From the NCBI GenBank assembly GCA_020634375.1, contig JACKBX010000002.1, forward strand, positions 310,001 to 374,000: a stretch of 64,000 bases of DNA, read 5' to 3'. The notes beneath the pieces are model-generated. The model saw nothing but the letters and a program-made list of their open reading frames with translations, did no database searches and had not been told where the DNA came from. Positions 35,769 to 44,588 of this stretch are shown here, in pieces. A program made the position numbers and the translations under genes. Within the stretch, counting starts at the first letter, position 1. Each line of letters opens with the position of its first letter. Source of the stretch: Ardenticatenaceae bacterium. GTDB lineage: Bacteria; Chloroflexota; Anaerolineae; Promineifilales; Promineifilaceae.

Positions 35769-37163
35769 TTGACGCTACACTACCCCGACTACCCTGATCA
35801 CATCAACCAACTCATAGAAGCAGCATTGGCAGCCGCTGACCCGGCAACGGCCGTCCAACGCCACCTGCACTGGAACGGCCGTACCCTCGCCATCGGCCAG
35901 CCCATCATCCACACCCATCACCCCTCAGACGGCCGTATCTACCTCATCAGTGTGGGCAAAGCGGCCGTACCGATGGCCCTGGCCGCTGCCCAAACCCTCG
36001 GTGAACGACTCCACGCCGGGGTGATCATCGCCAAACGCGGCGAACATGATTGGCAAAGCGACATCGCCGGAACCCTGCTAGAAGAACGCCGTGACGATTT
36101 CCCTTTGTACACAGCAAGCCATCCCTTATCTGATGAAATAGGCGTGCAAGCGACAACTGCCGTTCATGACCTGCTCACAGCAACAACCGCCCACGACCTC
36201 GTGCTTTGCCTCATTTCCGGCGGCGCGTCGGCACTGCTCACACAGCCCATCCTCCCCCTGAGCGACTGGCAGCAGCTCACACAAGCGCTGCTAAAAAGCG
36301 GCTGCACCATTAACGAACTGAACCGCGTGCGGCGGCAGCTAGACCGTGTGAAAGGCGGCGGGTTGGCACAGTGGGCGGCTCCGGCAACCTGCGTCGCTCT
36401 CATTCTCAGCGATGTGGTGGGCAGCCCGTTAGAAGCGATTGGCAGCGGCCCCACTGTACACACCACAGAGACATTGGCCGATGCCGTGAGCGTGTTGGCG
36501 CGTTATCAGGTGGGGAATCGGCTGGAAACGGCCGTGTGGCAGCGTATCATTCAAACCATGCACCAAATGAAAGAGCAGCCAATTCCCGAAGCTGCCCCTG
36601 CATACAATCTGATTATTGGCGACGTGCGCCAGGCCGCACAGGCAGCGCAAATCAAGGCGGCACAGTTAGGCTTCACACCACACCTGATCACAGCACAGCT
36701 AGAAGGAGAAGCCCGCGAAGTGGGCCGCGTGGCGGCAGCCATTGCCAAAGATACGCTGCCTGGTCACTGCTATCTGCTGGGCGGCGAAACAACCGTCACC
36801 GTGCGCGGCCAGGGCAAAGGTGGCCGCAACCAGGAAACGGCGCTATCTGCGGCCATTGCTCTGCAAGGCGTGCCCAACCGCGTCGTTGCCAGCTTTGCCA
36901 GCGATGGCGAGGATGGCCCTACCCCCGCAGCGGGTGCGGTGGTAACGGGAGAGACAGTGGGGAACGGCCGTGCCTACCGCCTCAACCCTCATACCCACCT
37001 CAATCAAAACGACAGCTACACCTACTTCCAGCAGCTAGACACACACAACCATGCCGCCAGTCCGGAAAATCCTCCGCCTACCACCCTCTTACACACTGGC
37101 CCCACCGGCACAAACGTCAACGACCTGATCGTCATTCTCAGCTACTCAAACAATGAACAATGA
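35769..37163 (+). CDS. Glycerate 2-kinase (GckA/MOFRL family)
   Basis: 464 residues from TTG 35769 with CTGGAG seven bases upstream. The N-terminal DUF4147 domain has ISVGKAAVPMALAAAQ, ASHPLSDEIG, LCLISGGASALLTQP and INELNRVRRQLDRVKGGGLAQ. The C-terminal MOFRL domain has LLGGETTVTVRGQGKGGRNQE and SFASDGEDGPTPAAGAVV. It should phosphorylate glycerate at C2 for entry into glycolysis. The Asn-Asn-Glu-Gln tail and stop are encoded by an AATGAAC array. Confidence 0.92.
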   Translation: MTLHYPDYPDHINQLIEAALAAADPATAVQRHLHWNGRTLAIGQPIIHTHHPSDGRIYLISVGKAAVPMALAAAQTLGERLHAGVIIAKRGEHDWQSDIAGTLLEERRDDFPLYTASHPLSDEIGVQATTAVHDLLTATTAHDLVLCLISGGASALLTQPILPLSDWQQLTQALLKSGCTINELNRVRRQLDRVKGGGLAQWAAPATCVALILSDVVGSPLEAIGSGPTVHTTETLADAVSVLARYQVGNRLETAVWQRIIQTMHQMKEQPIPEAAPAYNLIIGDVRQAAQAAQIKAAQLGFTPHLITAQLEGEAREVGRVAAAIAKDTLPGHCYLLGGETTVTVRGQGKGGRNQETALSAAIALQGVPNRVVASFASDGEDGPTPAAGAVVTGETVGNGRAYRLNPHTHLNQNDSYTYFQQLDTHNHAASPENPPPTTLLHTGPTGTNVNDLIVILSYSNNEQ

Positions 37164-37229
37164 ATAATTAACAATGAACAAATCTGCGTTCATCCTTCAT
37201 CCTTCATAACTCATCCTTCAAAATCAGGA
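37149..37229. repeat. Composite heptamer array, AATGAAC and TTCATCC types
   Basis: AATGAAC/AATGAAT/AATTAAC units, then CATCCTT/TTCATAA units, between the glycerate kinase and phosphohexomutase genes. Confidence 0.8.
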
Positions 37230-37236
37230 GCTTTTT

Positions 37237-38664
37237 ATGCCCATTAAATTTGGAACCGACGGCTGGCGTGCCGTCATCAGTGAGTCATTCACCTTCAACA
37301 ATCTACACCTCGTTGCCCAGGCCATCGCCGATTTTGTGCGCGAAGAAAACGCGGACAACCCCAGCGTCGTTATTGGCTACGATACACGCTTCCTCTCTGA
37401 CCGCTATGCCGCAGACATGGCCCGCGTCATGGCCGCCAACGGCATCCAAACCTGGCTGGCCCGCGCCGACACCCCCACTCCGGCCGTCAGCTACGCCATC
37501 GTCAACAAGCAGGCTTCCGCCGGGGTGATGATTACCGCCAGCCACAACCCGCCGCGCTACAATGGCGTAAAACTAAAGGCCAGCTACGGCGGCAGCGCCA
37601 GCCCGGCGCAGCACAAGCGCGTAGAGCAAATCTTGCAGCACAATCTGCAAGCCAACCGCGAGCCTCGCCTGTGTGATTTGCAGGAAGCGCTTCGCCAGGG
37701 CAGCATCCAAAAGTTTGATCCCTCTTGGGCCTACTACGAACACCTGAGTAAACTGGTGGATTTAGACGTGATTTCCAGCGGCGAACTGCGTGTTGTGGCC
37801 GATGGCATGTTCGGTTCCGGGCGCGGCGTGATTGGCGAAATGTTAGCACGAGGCCGCACACGCCTGCTGAACATCCGCCACGAGATGAACCCCGGCTTCG
37901 GCGGCATCCACCCGGAGCCAATCGCCCGCCATTTGGGGCTGCTGATGTCCACCATTCAGGCCGGGCATTGGCATGTGGGCCTGGCAACAGACGGCGACGC
38001 AGACCGCATTGGTGCAGTGGATGCAAATGGTCATTTTGTTGACCCACACCGCATTTTTGCGTTGGTGCTGCGCTATTTGCTAGAAAAGCGCAACCTGCGC
38101 GGCAGCGTGGTGCGCACCGTTTCCACCACACGCATGATTGACCGCATCGCAGCCGAACATGGTTTACCCCTGGTGGAAACGCCGGTGGGATTCAATCATA
38201 TCGCTGATTTAATGCTGGCTGATGATGTGGTGATGGGCGGAGAGGAGTCAGGCGGCATAAGTATCCAGGGACACATTCCAGAGGGGGATGGCGTGTTGAT
38301 GGGACTGCTGCTGTTGGAAGTGATGGCGGAAGCGCGTGCGCCTTTGCATGAGCTTGTAGACGATTTGCTGCAAATGTATGGCCCGGCGCAATACGCCCGC
38401 ACAGACATGAAGCTGACGCGCCCGGTGGCGAAGGCGGAGATGGTGCGTCTGCTGCTGGATGCAGCCCCGAATGCCATTTCGGGGGTGGCGGTTGAGGATA
38501 TTCAAACGACGGATGGGGTAAAGTACTACCTGGAAGATGGGAGCTGGCTGTTGATACGGCCGTCCGGCACGGAACCCGTTCTGCGCGTCTACGCCGAAGC
38601 CCCCAACGACGAGCGTGTGAAAGCGCTGCTGGCGTTTGGGGGAAAAATGGCGGCGAAGGCGTAG
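37237..38664 (+). CDS. Phosphoglucomutase/phosphomannomutase
   Basis: 475 residues. The four alpha-D-phosphohexomutase domains are visible by motif: FGTDGWRAVI near the N-terminus, the phospho-serine loop VMITASHNPPRYNGVKLK (about 92-109, Ser near 97), the metal loop ATDGDADRIGAVD (about 249-261), the sugar loop MGGEESGGI and the phosphate site RPSGTEPVLRVY (about 443-454). It makes sugar-1-phosphates for glycogen or cell-surface glycans. The glucose versus mannose preference cannot be told. It may be cotranscribed with the glycerate kinase. Confidence 0.93.
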   Translation: MPIKFGTDGWRAVISESFTFNNLHLVAQAIADFVREENADNPSVVIGYDTRFLSDRYAADMARVMAANGIQTWLARADTPTPAVSYAIVNKQASAGVMITASHNPPRYNGVKLKASYGGSASPAQHKRVEQILQHNLQANREPRLCDLQEALRQGSIQKFDPSWAYYEHLSKLVDLDVISSGELRVVADGMFGSGRGVIGEMLARGRTRLLNIRHEMNPGFGGIHPEPIARHLGLLMSTIQAGHWHVGLATDGDADRIGAVDANGHFVDPHRIFALVLRYLLEKRNLRGSVVRTVSTTRMIDRIAAEHGLPLVETPVGFNHIADLMLADDVVMGGEESGGISIQGHIPEGDGVLMGLLLLEVMAEARAPLHELVDDLLQMYGPAQYARTDMKLTRPVAKAEMVRLLLDAAPNAISGVAVEDIQTTDGVKYYLEDGSWLLIRPSGTEPVLRVYAEAPNDERVKALLAFGGKMAAKA

Positions 38665-38670
38665 ATGAGG

Positions 38671-38708
38671 TTGCAAGTTACAAGTTACATGTAACCTGTA
38701 ACTTGCAA
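38671..38708. terminator. 12-bp hairpin from heptamers between convergent genes
   Basis: TTGCAAGTTACA (38671-38682) pairs perfectly with TGTAACTTGCAA (38697-38708), and the loop contains the palindrome GTTACATGTAAC. It stands between the phosphohexomutase and peptidase genes, without a U-run. Confidence 0.6.
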
Positions 38709-38717
38709 TCTTCCTAC

Positions 38718-40091
38718 CTACTCCGCTCGCGGAAAACCCTCAATAATATGTGCCGTGTGCTTAATGCCGAGGATGAAGTAGTCTAGCTGCATGTTTTCGT
38801 TAGGGGCGTGAACCTGGCTGCCGGGGTAGCCAATTCCGGCGGATACGACGGGCAGGCCAAGAACGTGAATGAAGGGGTAGTTGGGGCCGCTGCCGCCGAT
38901 GATCGGTTCGACGAGGGGGTCTTTGCCGTAGACGGTTACGGCCGTTTCCACCGCCAGCTTCACAAATGGATGATCCGGGGCCACTTTGGCCGGACGGCCA
39001 CCGCCCAACAACTTCACCTCCACATCGCTAAACCCTTGCGCGTCCAAGTGCGCCCGCAGTTTCTCCACAATTTCAGGCGGAGATTGAGTGGGCACGAGGC
39101 GGAAGTCTACTTTAGCGCTGGCTTTGGCGGGCAGCACGGTTTTTGTGCCCGGCCCCTGGTAGCCAGAGGTAAGGCCGCAAATGGTGCAGGTGGGTTGGAA
39201 AACGGCCGTTTTCTTCAACTCCACGCCGCCTGTCATGCCATTCAAAAATCCTGCCAGCCCATAATTTTCTTGCAACTGTGCTGAGTGGTCAGGCAATCGT
39301 CCCAACAATTCCAAGTCTAAATCACTGGGCGGCAAGACATTCTCATAAAAGCCGGGGATGAGGATGTTCTCGTTCTCGTCTTTCAGCGTATTCAGCGCCC
39401 ACACCAACCGCCACGCAGCATTGGGGAAGATGGAGCCGCCCAGGCCAGAATGGGCGTCAATAGAGGCGGTCTGTACGGAAAGCTCCACGTAGCAAATGCC
39501 GCGCATCCCCAATGATTGCGTAGGGTTGCCCTCGTAATCAACGCCGCCGAACTCCCAAATGCAAGCATCGGCGGCCAACAGGTCTTGATGCTCTTGCACA
39601 AAAGCGGGCATGTGAATGCTGCCCACTTCCTCTTCGCCCTCAATGATGAATTTGACATTGCAAGGCAGTTCGCCCAAGACATCACGCACAGCAGACAGCG
39701 CCGCCAGCCGAGCGATGATGTGGCCTTTATCGTCGCTGATGCCACGAGCGTAGAATTTGTCGCCACGCCGTGTCATCTCGAAGGGTGGTGAGTCCCATAG
39801 TTCCAACGGTTCTGGGGGCTGCACGTCGTAGTGCAAGTAGAAGAGCAAGGTTTTGTCGCTCGTGCCATCGCCCTCGCCGTAAACAACGGGGTTGCCGTCG
39901 GAGGACATGACTTCGGCACGAAAGCCTTGTTCGCGCAGCATGGCGGCAACGAGTTCGGCCGTTTCGGCGATGCCAAAGTTTTGCGCGGATACGCTGGGCT
40001 GGGCGCACAGCCGCGCCAATTGCTCCAGCCAATAATCCACATTTTCTTCAATGTGGGCGTCAATTTTTGCTAATAGGTCGTTGTTTTGCAT
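38718..40091 (-). CDS. M20 family metallopeptidase (dipeptidase-like)
   Basis: 457 residues. Zinc-site blocks: LLFYLHYDVQPPEPLELWDSPPF (His), ARGISDDKGHIIARL (Asp), FIIEGEEEVGS (Glu pair), DACIWEFGGVD and a C-terminal GIGYPGSQVHAPNENM (His). The lid domain is between. It probably cleaves dipeptides or N-acyl peptides in the cytosol. AAGGAG stands five bases before ATG. It lies 15 bases after the methyltransferase gene, in one transcript. Confidence 0.9.
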   Translation of the reverse strand: MQNNDLLAKIDAHIEENVDYWLEQLARLCAQPSVSAQNFGIAETAELVAAMLREQGFRAEVMSSDGNPVVYGEGDGTSDKTLLFYLHYDVQPPEPLELWDSPPFEMTRRGDKFYARGISDDKGHIIARLAALSAVRDVLGELPCNVKFIIEGEEEVGSIHMPAFVQEHQDLLAADACIWEFGGVDYEGNPTQSLGMRGICYVELSVQTASIDAHSGLGGSIFPNAAWRLVWALNTLKDENENILIPGFYENVLPPSDLDLELLGRLPDHSAQLQENYGLAGFLNGMTGGVELKKTAVFQPTCTICGLTSGYQGPGTKTVLPAKASAKVDFRLVPTQSPPEIVEKLRAHLDAQGFSDVEVKLLGGGRPAKVAPDHPFVKLAVETAVTVYGKDPLVEPIIGGSGPNYPFIHVLGLPVVSAGIGYPGSQVHAPNENMQLDYFILGIKHTAHIIEGFPRAE

Positions 40092-40106
40092 AATTTCTCC
40101 TTGATG

Positions 40107-40143
40107 TTAACTGGTTACTGGTTGTTGTTTGCTGGTAATTGGC
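40107..40143. repeat. Heptamer array at the methyltransferase 3' end
   Basis: TTAACTGG, TTACTGG, TTGTTG, TTTGCTGG and TAATTGG units within the last codons and stop of the minus-strand methyltransferase. Confidence 0.6.
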
Positions 40144-40736
40144 TGCCGGTAGGCAAAGCGCACCAGCCAGGGTGGATGCGGATTGGGAATAGGGTGGCGT
40201 GGGAAGGTGAACCCGGCGGCGGTGAGCAGAGGGTCAAGGGTTTCGGGTGTCCAATAGGTGAAGAAGCGGGGAGCAGCGTATCCGTAGGAGGTTTTTGACC
40301 AGCTTTCGCCTTCGCCCCATTTGAGGGAGAGGTAAAAGAGGCCGCCAGGGTGTAGGATGCGGGCGATTTCTTGCAGGGCGGCAGGCATAGCAGTACGGGG
40401 CAGGTGCAGCAGGGAGGCGCAGGCCCACACGCCGTCTACTTTGGCAAAGGGTAGCTGCAACATATTGGCCTGGACGCGGGGGGCAGGGTATGGGCTTTGG
40501 CCGCTGTGCAGCATCTCCCACGAGAGGTCTACGCCGATGGCGCGAAAGTTGTGTTGACGAAGAACGGCCGTGTCAAACCCTGGCCCGCAACCGATGTCGA
40601 GGACACGGCCGTTTGCCGGTAACTTGGCAATAAAACGCAGGAGGTCGGCCATAATAGCGCCACGCTCTTGGTTAGCCTCCGTGTAAGCAGAAACAATCTT
40701 TTTATAAGCGTCTTGGGTTTGGGTCATGGGATCCAT
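40107..40736 (-). CDS. SAM-dependent methyltransferase
   Basis: 209 residues with VLDIGCGPGFDTAVL (about 45-59), IGVDLSWEMLH, LPFAKVDGVWACASLLHLPR and EIARILHPGGLFYLSLK, a standard Methyltransf_11 core. The substrate is unknown. The last ten residues (ITSKQQPVTS) and the stop are written by a GGTTACTGGTT-like heptamer array. The palindrome copies are translated here as NGRV and TAV. Confidence 0.85.
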   Translation of the reverse strand: MDPMTQTQDAYKKIVSAYTEANQERGAIMADLLRFIAKLPANGRVLDIGCGPGFDTAVLRQHNFRAIGVDLSWEMLHSGQSPYPAPRVQANMLQLPFAKVDGVWACASLLHLPRTAMPAALQEIARILHPGGLFYLSLKWGEGESWSKTSYGYAAPRFFTYWTPETLDPLLTAAGFTFPRHPIPNPHPPWLVRFAYRQPITSKQQPVTS

Positions 40737-40738
40737 AA

Positions 40739-40796
40739 GTAAAGTGCAGAGATAGAGTAGAACTGCTTGCTTCTATCTCTATATTCTGTCTTCTTG
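40739..40796. repeat. Hairpin-forming array, AGATAGAG type
   Basis: GTGCAGAGATAGAGTAGAA pairs partly with TTCTATCTCTATAT across a short loop. It lies between the Mrr-like nuclease and the methyltransferase. A close relative stands at 56250-56334. Confidence 0.75.
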
Positions 40797-41507
40797 GGCA
40801 AGGGCGGTGGCGATTTGGGTGAGGGTTTGGCCGTCAATCAAGGTCATCGGTTTGCCTTGCGCCCAGTCACGGGCAGAGTCGGAAATGTCGGCTGTCGTGA
40901 CAAGAAACGCGTGGGCCACACGCTCGTGGATGAGGGTTCCGTAGAGTTCACGCACGATTTCGGGGCCGATGGTGTTGTGGTAGCGTTTGCACTGCACAAT
41001 GGCCCGCCGCCCGCCAAGTTGGGTCAATTCCAGGTCTACGCCTTTGTCGCCGCTGCGCCCGCGCAGGCGCACCCGGTATCCTTTTTGGCGGAAGAGTTGG
41101 GCGGTGTACTCTTCAAATTCGCGGGGAGTGAGGTCGTAAAGTTGAGTGCGTGAAAGGGGGTTGATGGGCGCGATGAGGTGGGTAACGGCCGTTTCCCAAC
41201 GCCGCCGCCACCACACAGCCAACCATACAAAGGCCAACGTAAATACACCGGCCACCTCGCTCAAAGATAATACTTCGTGCAGCGAAGCAGGTAGCTGCGC
41301 CAGCCAGTTTGGTCGCCAAAGAAGGTGGTAGATAAGCCAAAGGAGGAAGACGGCCGTTAGGCCCCCTAACAACTGTTGGCTGCTCACCAGTGGACGCGCC
41401 CCGTCAGAAGCCCCATCGGTTTGCGTGCGGACAAAAAAACGATATTGGCTTAGGCGAGATTCAAAGCGGATTGTGGTCATGACAAAATTAATAACCAAGC
41501 TTTTCAA
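40779..41507 (-). CDS. Membrane-anchored Mrr-like restriction endonuclease
   Basis: 242 residues. Two hydrophobic helices (about 50-64 and 85-104) precede an Mrr_cat domain: LTPREFEEYTAQLFRQKGY (about 129-147), RGRSGDKGVDLELTQ and the catalytic AIVQCKRYHNTIG (D...QxK variant, about 171-183), then ELYGTLIHERVAHAFLVTTA. The family cleaves (often modified) DNA or has related DNA roles. An internal ATG at 41478-41480 is an equally good start. It is not accompanied by a methyltransferase subunit. Confidence 0.85.
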   Translation of the reverse strand: MKSLVINFVMTTIRFESRLSQYRFFVRTQTDGASDGARPLVSSQQLLGGLTAVFLLWLIYHLLWRPNWLAQLPASLHEVLSLSEVAGVFTLAFVWLAVWWRRRWETAVTHLIAPINPLSRTQLYDLTPREFEEYTAQLFRQKGYRVRLRGRSGDKGVDLELTQLGGRRAIVQCKRYHNTIGPEIVRELYGTLIHERVAHAFLVTTADISDSARDWAQGKPMTLIDGQTLTQIATALAQEDRI

Positions 41508-41546
41508 CGATAGGGTAGGAGCATGGCCACGCCATGCCCATACAGT

Positions 41547-42800
41547 TTAGTGCGTTTGCGGCGGGTTGTCACGCCGCAGAAGCCATGTACTCAGGGCAAT
41601 GGCAACCAATAAAATGGGAATGGCGATCACATATGGGGCGCGAGGGCTAATTTGCTGAAATACATACCCAGCGCCAATTGGCCCAAAAATGAGAGCCAGA
41701 CTGCGGGCAGATTGGTACAACCCTAACAGCCGGCCACGCATCCGCTTTTCACTGCCAGCGGTCAGGATGGCTTGTAAACTGGGTTGATTGATGCTGTTGC
41801 CAAAAGCGGTAGGTGCGGCAAACAAGGCGACGACGTAAAAATTCGAGACCATAGAAAGGCCTACAAAAGCCATCATGAGGCTGAACTGGCCTAAGATTGC
41901 CAGTTTGTATTCACCAAAGCGTTTGACGAGCGGCTTGATCAGAGAAAGCTGTGTGATCACAGTGACCATGCCAATCAATGTCAGCACAAAACCGGCGTTG
42001 CGGGCAACGATGGCTTTGTTCACTTCATCGGGAAAGACGACACGCTCCATATAAAGCGCAAAGGTGCTTTGCAGTGCAGAAAAGGAGAGGGTAACAACGA
42101 CGGTAATAACGAGGACTAATAGGATGGTGCGGTTTTGCAGAATGGTACGCAAGGGAATGTCTGTGTTACGGCCGTCTCGCACAACAGATCGTTCTTCCGG
42201 CCCCAACGACTCCTTCAGCGTAAACGTCGTCAGCAAAAGGGTAATCGTGGTAATAATTGCCGCTCCCACAAAGGGAGCAACCAAACTAACATTGGCAAGC
42301 AGCCCACCAAACGCAGGGCCAAAGATAAAGCCCATGCCAAACGCGCCGCTGATGATGCCCAACGCCTGCGCACGGGCTTCTGGGGGAGTGATGTCGGTGA
42401 TGTATGCCTGAGCGGTGGTAATGTTGCCGCCAGTGATGCCATCTAGCAGGCGAGCAACATAGAGCATGAACAATCCGCCGCTAATGCCAAGCTGCCAACC
42501 CATGTCGGTAAGGGTTTGGCCTATTGGCCCGGCAAAGATAAAGAGAATGAACGAAAAAACGGTACCTATCTGGCTGACAATGAGAACAGGACGACGCCCA
42601 ATGCGATCAGACAGCCGCCCCAGCCAGGGGGCGGCAACAAATTGGGCCGCAAAGTAAACGGCCGACAAGGTAGTAGCCTGTAAAGCCGTCGCCTGGAATT
42701 CACCTTCGGCTAATAGGGGCAAAATGGGCAAGATGACGCCCGCACCAAGAATATTAGTAAAGACAATCAGAAATATGGGAATGAGACGGCGTTTGTCCAA
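41547..42800 (-). CDS. Major facilitator superfamily transporter (drug-efflux type)
   Basis: 417 residues with about 12 membrane segments. The start LIPIFLIVFTNILGAGVILPILP and the loop 2-3 motif LGRLSDRIGRRPVLIVSQ (MFS motif A) are typical of TetA-like DHA1 transporters. GDAxG-like patterns follow in TM5 (ISGAFGMGFIFGPAFGGLL, the antiporter motif C). Start TTG at 42800; the ribosome site is weak. The substrate is unknown. Confidence 0.88.
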   Translation of the reverse strand: MDKRRLIPIFLIVFTNILGAGVILPILPLLAEGEFQATALQATTLSAVYFAAQFVAAPWLGRLSDRIGRRPVLIVSQIGTVFSFILFIFAGPIGQTLTDMGWQLGISGGLFMLYVARLLDGITGGNITTAQAYITDITPPEARAQALGIISGAFGMGFIFGPAFGGLLANVSLVAPFVGAAIITTITLLLTTFTLKESLGPEERSVVRDGRNTDIPLRTILQNRTILLVLVITVVVTLSFSALQSTFALYMERVVFPDEVNKAIVARNAGFVLTLIGMVTVITQLSLIKPLVKRFGEYKLAILGQFSLMMAFVGLSMVSNFYVVALFAAPTAFGNSINQPSLQAILTAGSEKRMRGRLLGLYQSARSLALIFGPIGAGYVFQQISPRAPYVIAIPILLVAIALSTWLLRRDNPPQTH

Positions 42801-42840
42801 TGAGTTACTCGCTGTGTGTGATTTGGAAGGATTGTAGGAA

Positions 42841-42908
42841 AAGAATGAACAATTAACAATGAATAATGAACGATATGCGACAGGTATTGCTAATTGTTCA
42901 TTGCGTAA
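42841..42908. repeat. Heptamer array with inverted arm, AATGAAC type
   Basis: AATGAACAATTAACAATGAATAATGAAC, then a spacer, then TGCTAATTGTTCATTG in the other direction. It contains the stop (TAG) and the last residues MNN of the minus-strand membrane glycosyltransferase. Confidence 0.85.
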
Positions 42909-44581
42909 ACAGTGATGGTGTCGTTTTGGTAGATGGGACGGAGGTATGATGCACGTTCAGGGAGGAAACTGCCGAGGGCGCGTTCGCGGGGGCCATACCA
43001 AAGGTAATCTACATGGTAGGTTTGTAAGGTGGTTTGGCGGCAAGTATCGCTGGTTGTGCCGCTGAAGAAGTCAGCGATGGCGGCGGTTTTGGTGTCGTAG
43101 TCGACGGTTTCGGCCCAATGGCCGAGAACGACGTGCGGCCCACCCTGCCCGGCGATGTAGTTGCCCGATTCGTACGCAGCAAGGACAACGGCCGTTTCTG
43201 ACACATTCTCTCGCAGCCATGCCACCGCCTCCAACTCGTCAATGGGGCGAAAGAGGGGGTCGGGCTGCTGCACCACTGCTGATACGGAAACGCTGGTAAG
43301 CACGTACACATTGGACAGGCTCATAAAGAGGAGAAAGCCAGCGATGAGCAAACGGTACATCCCTTCTGTTGAGTAGCGAGGATTGCTGGTTAATTTTTGC
43401 CAGGGTTGGCTGCGAGACAAACGGAGCAATAGAACATCTACGAAGCCAGCAGAGGCAAGGATAGCCAGGGGAACCTGCACACCTTGCACGAAGCGACGCT
43501 GCGGATTAAGCGGCGCGTAAAGCAGCATGGCGGCAGCAAGCACCCATATCCAGAGTACGGCCGTTGCTGACCGCGCTGCGGGGCGTCGCCACCCATAAAG
43601 GCCACCCAACAACAGCATAAGGCCATAAGCCAGCAGATAATGCGGCCAGGGTGCAGATGGGGTAGCCGCCTGCACATCCCACGCACGGAACACGTCGTTC
43701 ACATGCAAGGTATAGGCATAGTAAAGATAAAGAGGCAGCGGGACGAGAAAGGCGATGGCGTACTGCCAAAAGAGCGGGAAAGGGAATACGACTTTGTTAT
43801 CTTCATGCCACTCTGCATTCCACCTGCTTAAAAATAGCAGCAGGGCAACGAGAGCAACGAGGTAGAGCAAAAAGGGGTAGGCAATGCCCAAGGCAACGTG
43901 GATGAAACCGGTAAAAATGGCAAGGGGTATGGACGGCCGTTCCCCCATCCGCCACAACGCCCACACACTGATCATGATCAGTGCCGTACCCAAGGCAATG
44001 TGTGGGAAAGTGAGGGCTGTGAAAAAGAGGTGTGCGCCAGGTTGTTTGAAATCAACGGGAAAGGCTTCCAACCAATAGGTTTGACCAAAAAGGAAGAGCA
44101 TCCAGCCCAACCCGGAACCAAACAGAGCCAGCAGACAGGCTGTCCAACGCTGAATTCTGCCGGAGGTGAATTGAGCTACGAACCAGAAGGTGGTCAGCGA
44201 GAGGATGGCCTGGGCAATGATGCGAGAGGTGTGCCAAACGGCCGTTACAGACATTCCCGCCACCCGCGCTGCCTGCCCCAGCCAGACGTAAAAGACGCCA
44301 ACGAAGGCAGGCTGGTGTGGCTCTGGGGTGAAGGGAATGGTGTAAAGGAAACGACCGTTGTATCCCTGCCATATCTTTGCAAGATAGGTCTGGCTGTCCT
44401 CAGGGTTCATGAGGGTTCCGGTGAAGGTTTGACCAAAAGGGGTGCGGGTGTAAGCCAGCCAATAGGGAATGGCTAGCAGAAGAATGAGGAGAAGGGTGGT
44501 GAGGACGGCCGTTGCCCACTCGCGGCGGGCAATCTTTTCTGTCTCATACATAGTATGCTTAAACACCCTCGTCATATTCAT
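42890..44581 (-). CDS. Multi-span membrane protein, GT-C glycosyltransferase-like
   Basis: 563 residues from the ATG at 44579-44581 (an upstream in-frame ATG to 44656 overlaps the previous gene). About 11 membrane segments, and an early TLMNPEDSQTYLAKIWQGYNGRFLY loop with the Asp-containing pattern seen in membrane glycosyltransferases. The C-terminus is a soluble, outward-facing region. It is the last gene of the surface-polysaccharide operon. A role in sugar or lipid transfer is inferred from fold type and context. Confidence 0.65.
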   Translation of the reverse strand: MNMTRVFKHTMYETEKIARREWATAVLTTLLLILLLAIPYWLAYTRTPFGQTFTGTLMNPEDSQTYLAKIWQGYNGRFLYTIPFTPEPHQPAFVGVFYVWLGQAARVAGMSVTAVWHTSRIIAQAILSLTTFWFVAQFTSGRIQRWTACLLALFGSGLGWMLFLFGQTYWLEAFPVDFKQPGAHLFFTALTFPHIALGTALIMISVWALWRMGERPSIPLAIFTGFIHVALGIAYPFLLYLVALVALLLFLSRWNAEWHEDNKVVFPFPLFWQYAIAFLVPLPLYLYYAYTLHVNDVFRAWDVQAATPSAPWPHYLLAYGLMLLLGGLYGWRRPAARSATAVLWIWVLAAAMLLYAPLNPQRRFVQGVQVPLAILASAGFVDVLLLRLSRSQPWQKLTSNPRYSTEGMYRLLIAGFLLFMSLSNVYVLTSVSVSAVVQQPDPLFRPIDELEAVAWLRENVSETAVVLAAYESGNYIAGQGGPHVVLGHWAETVDYDTKTAAIADFFSGTTSDTCRQTTLQTYHVDYLWYGPRERALGSFLPERASYLRPIYQNDTITVYAMNN

Positions 44582-44588
44582 GCCTGAA

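Noticed and set aside
36371..37156. 261-codon frame inside the glycerate kinase gene
   Set aside because: Arg/Ser/Gly-rich, out of frame with the MOFRL motifs.
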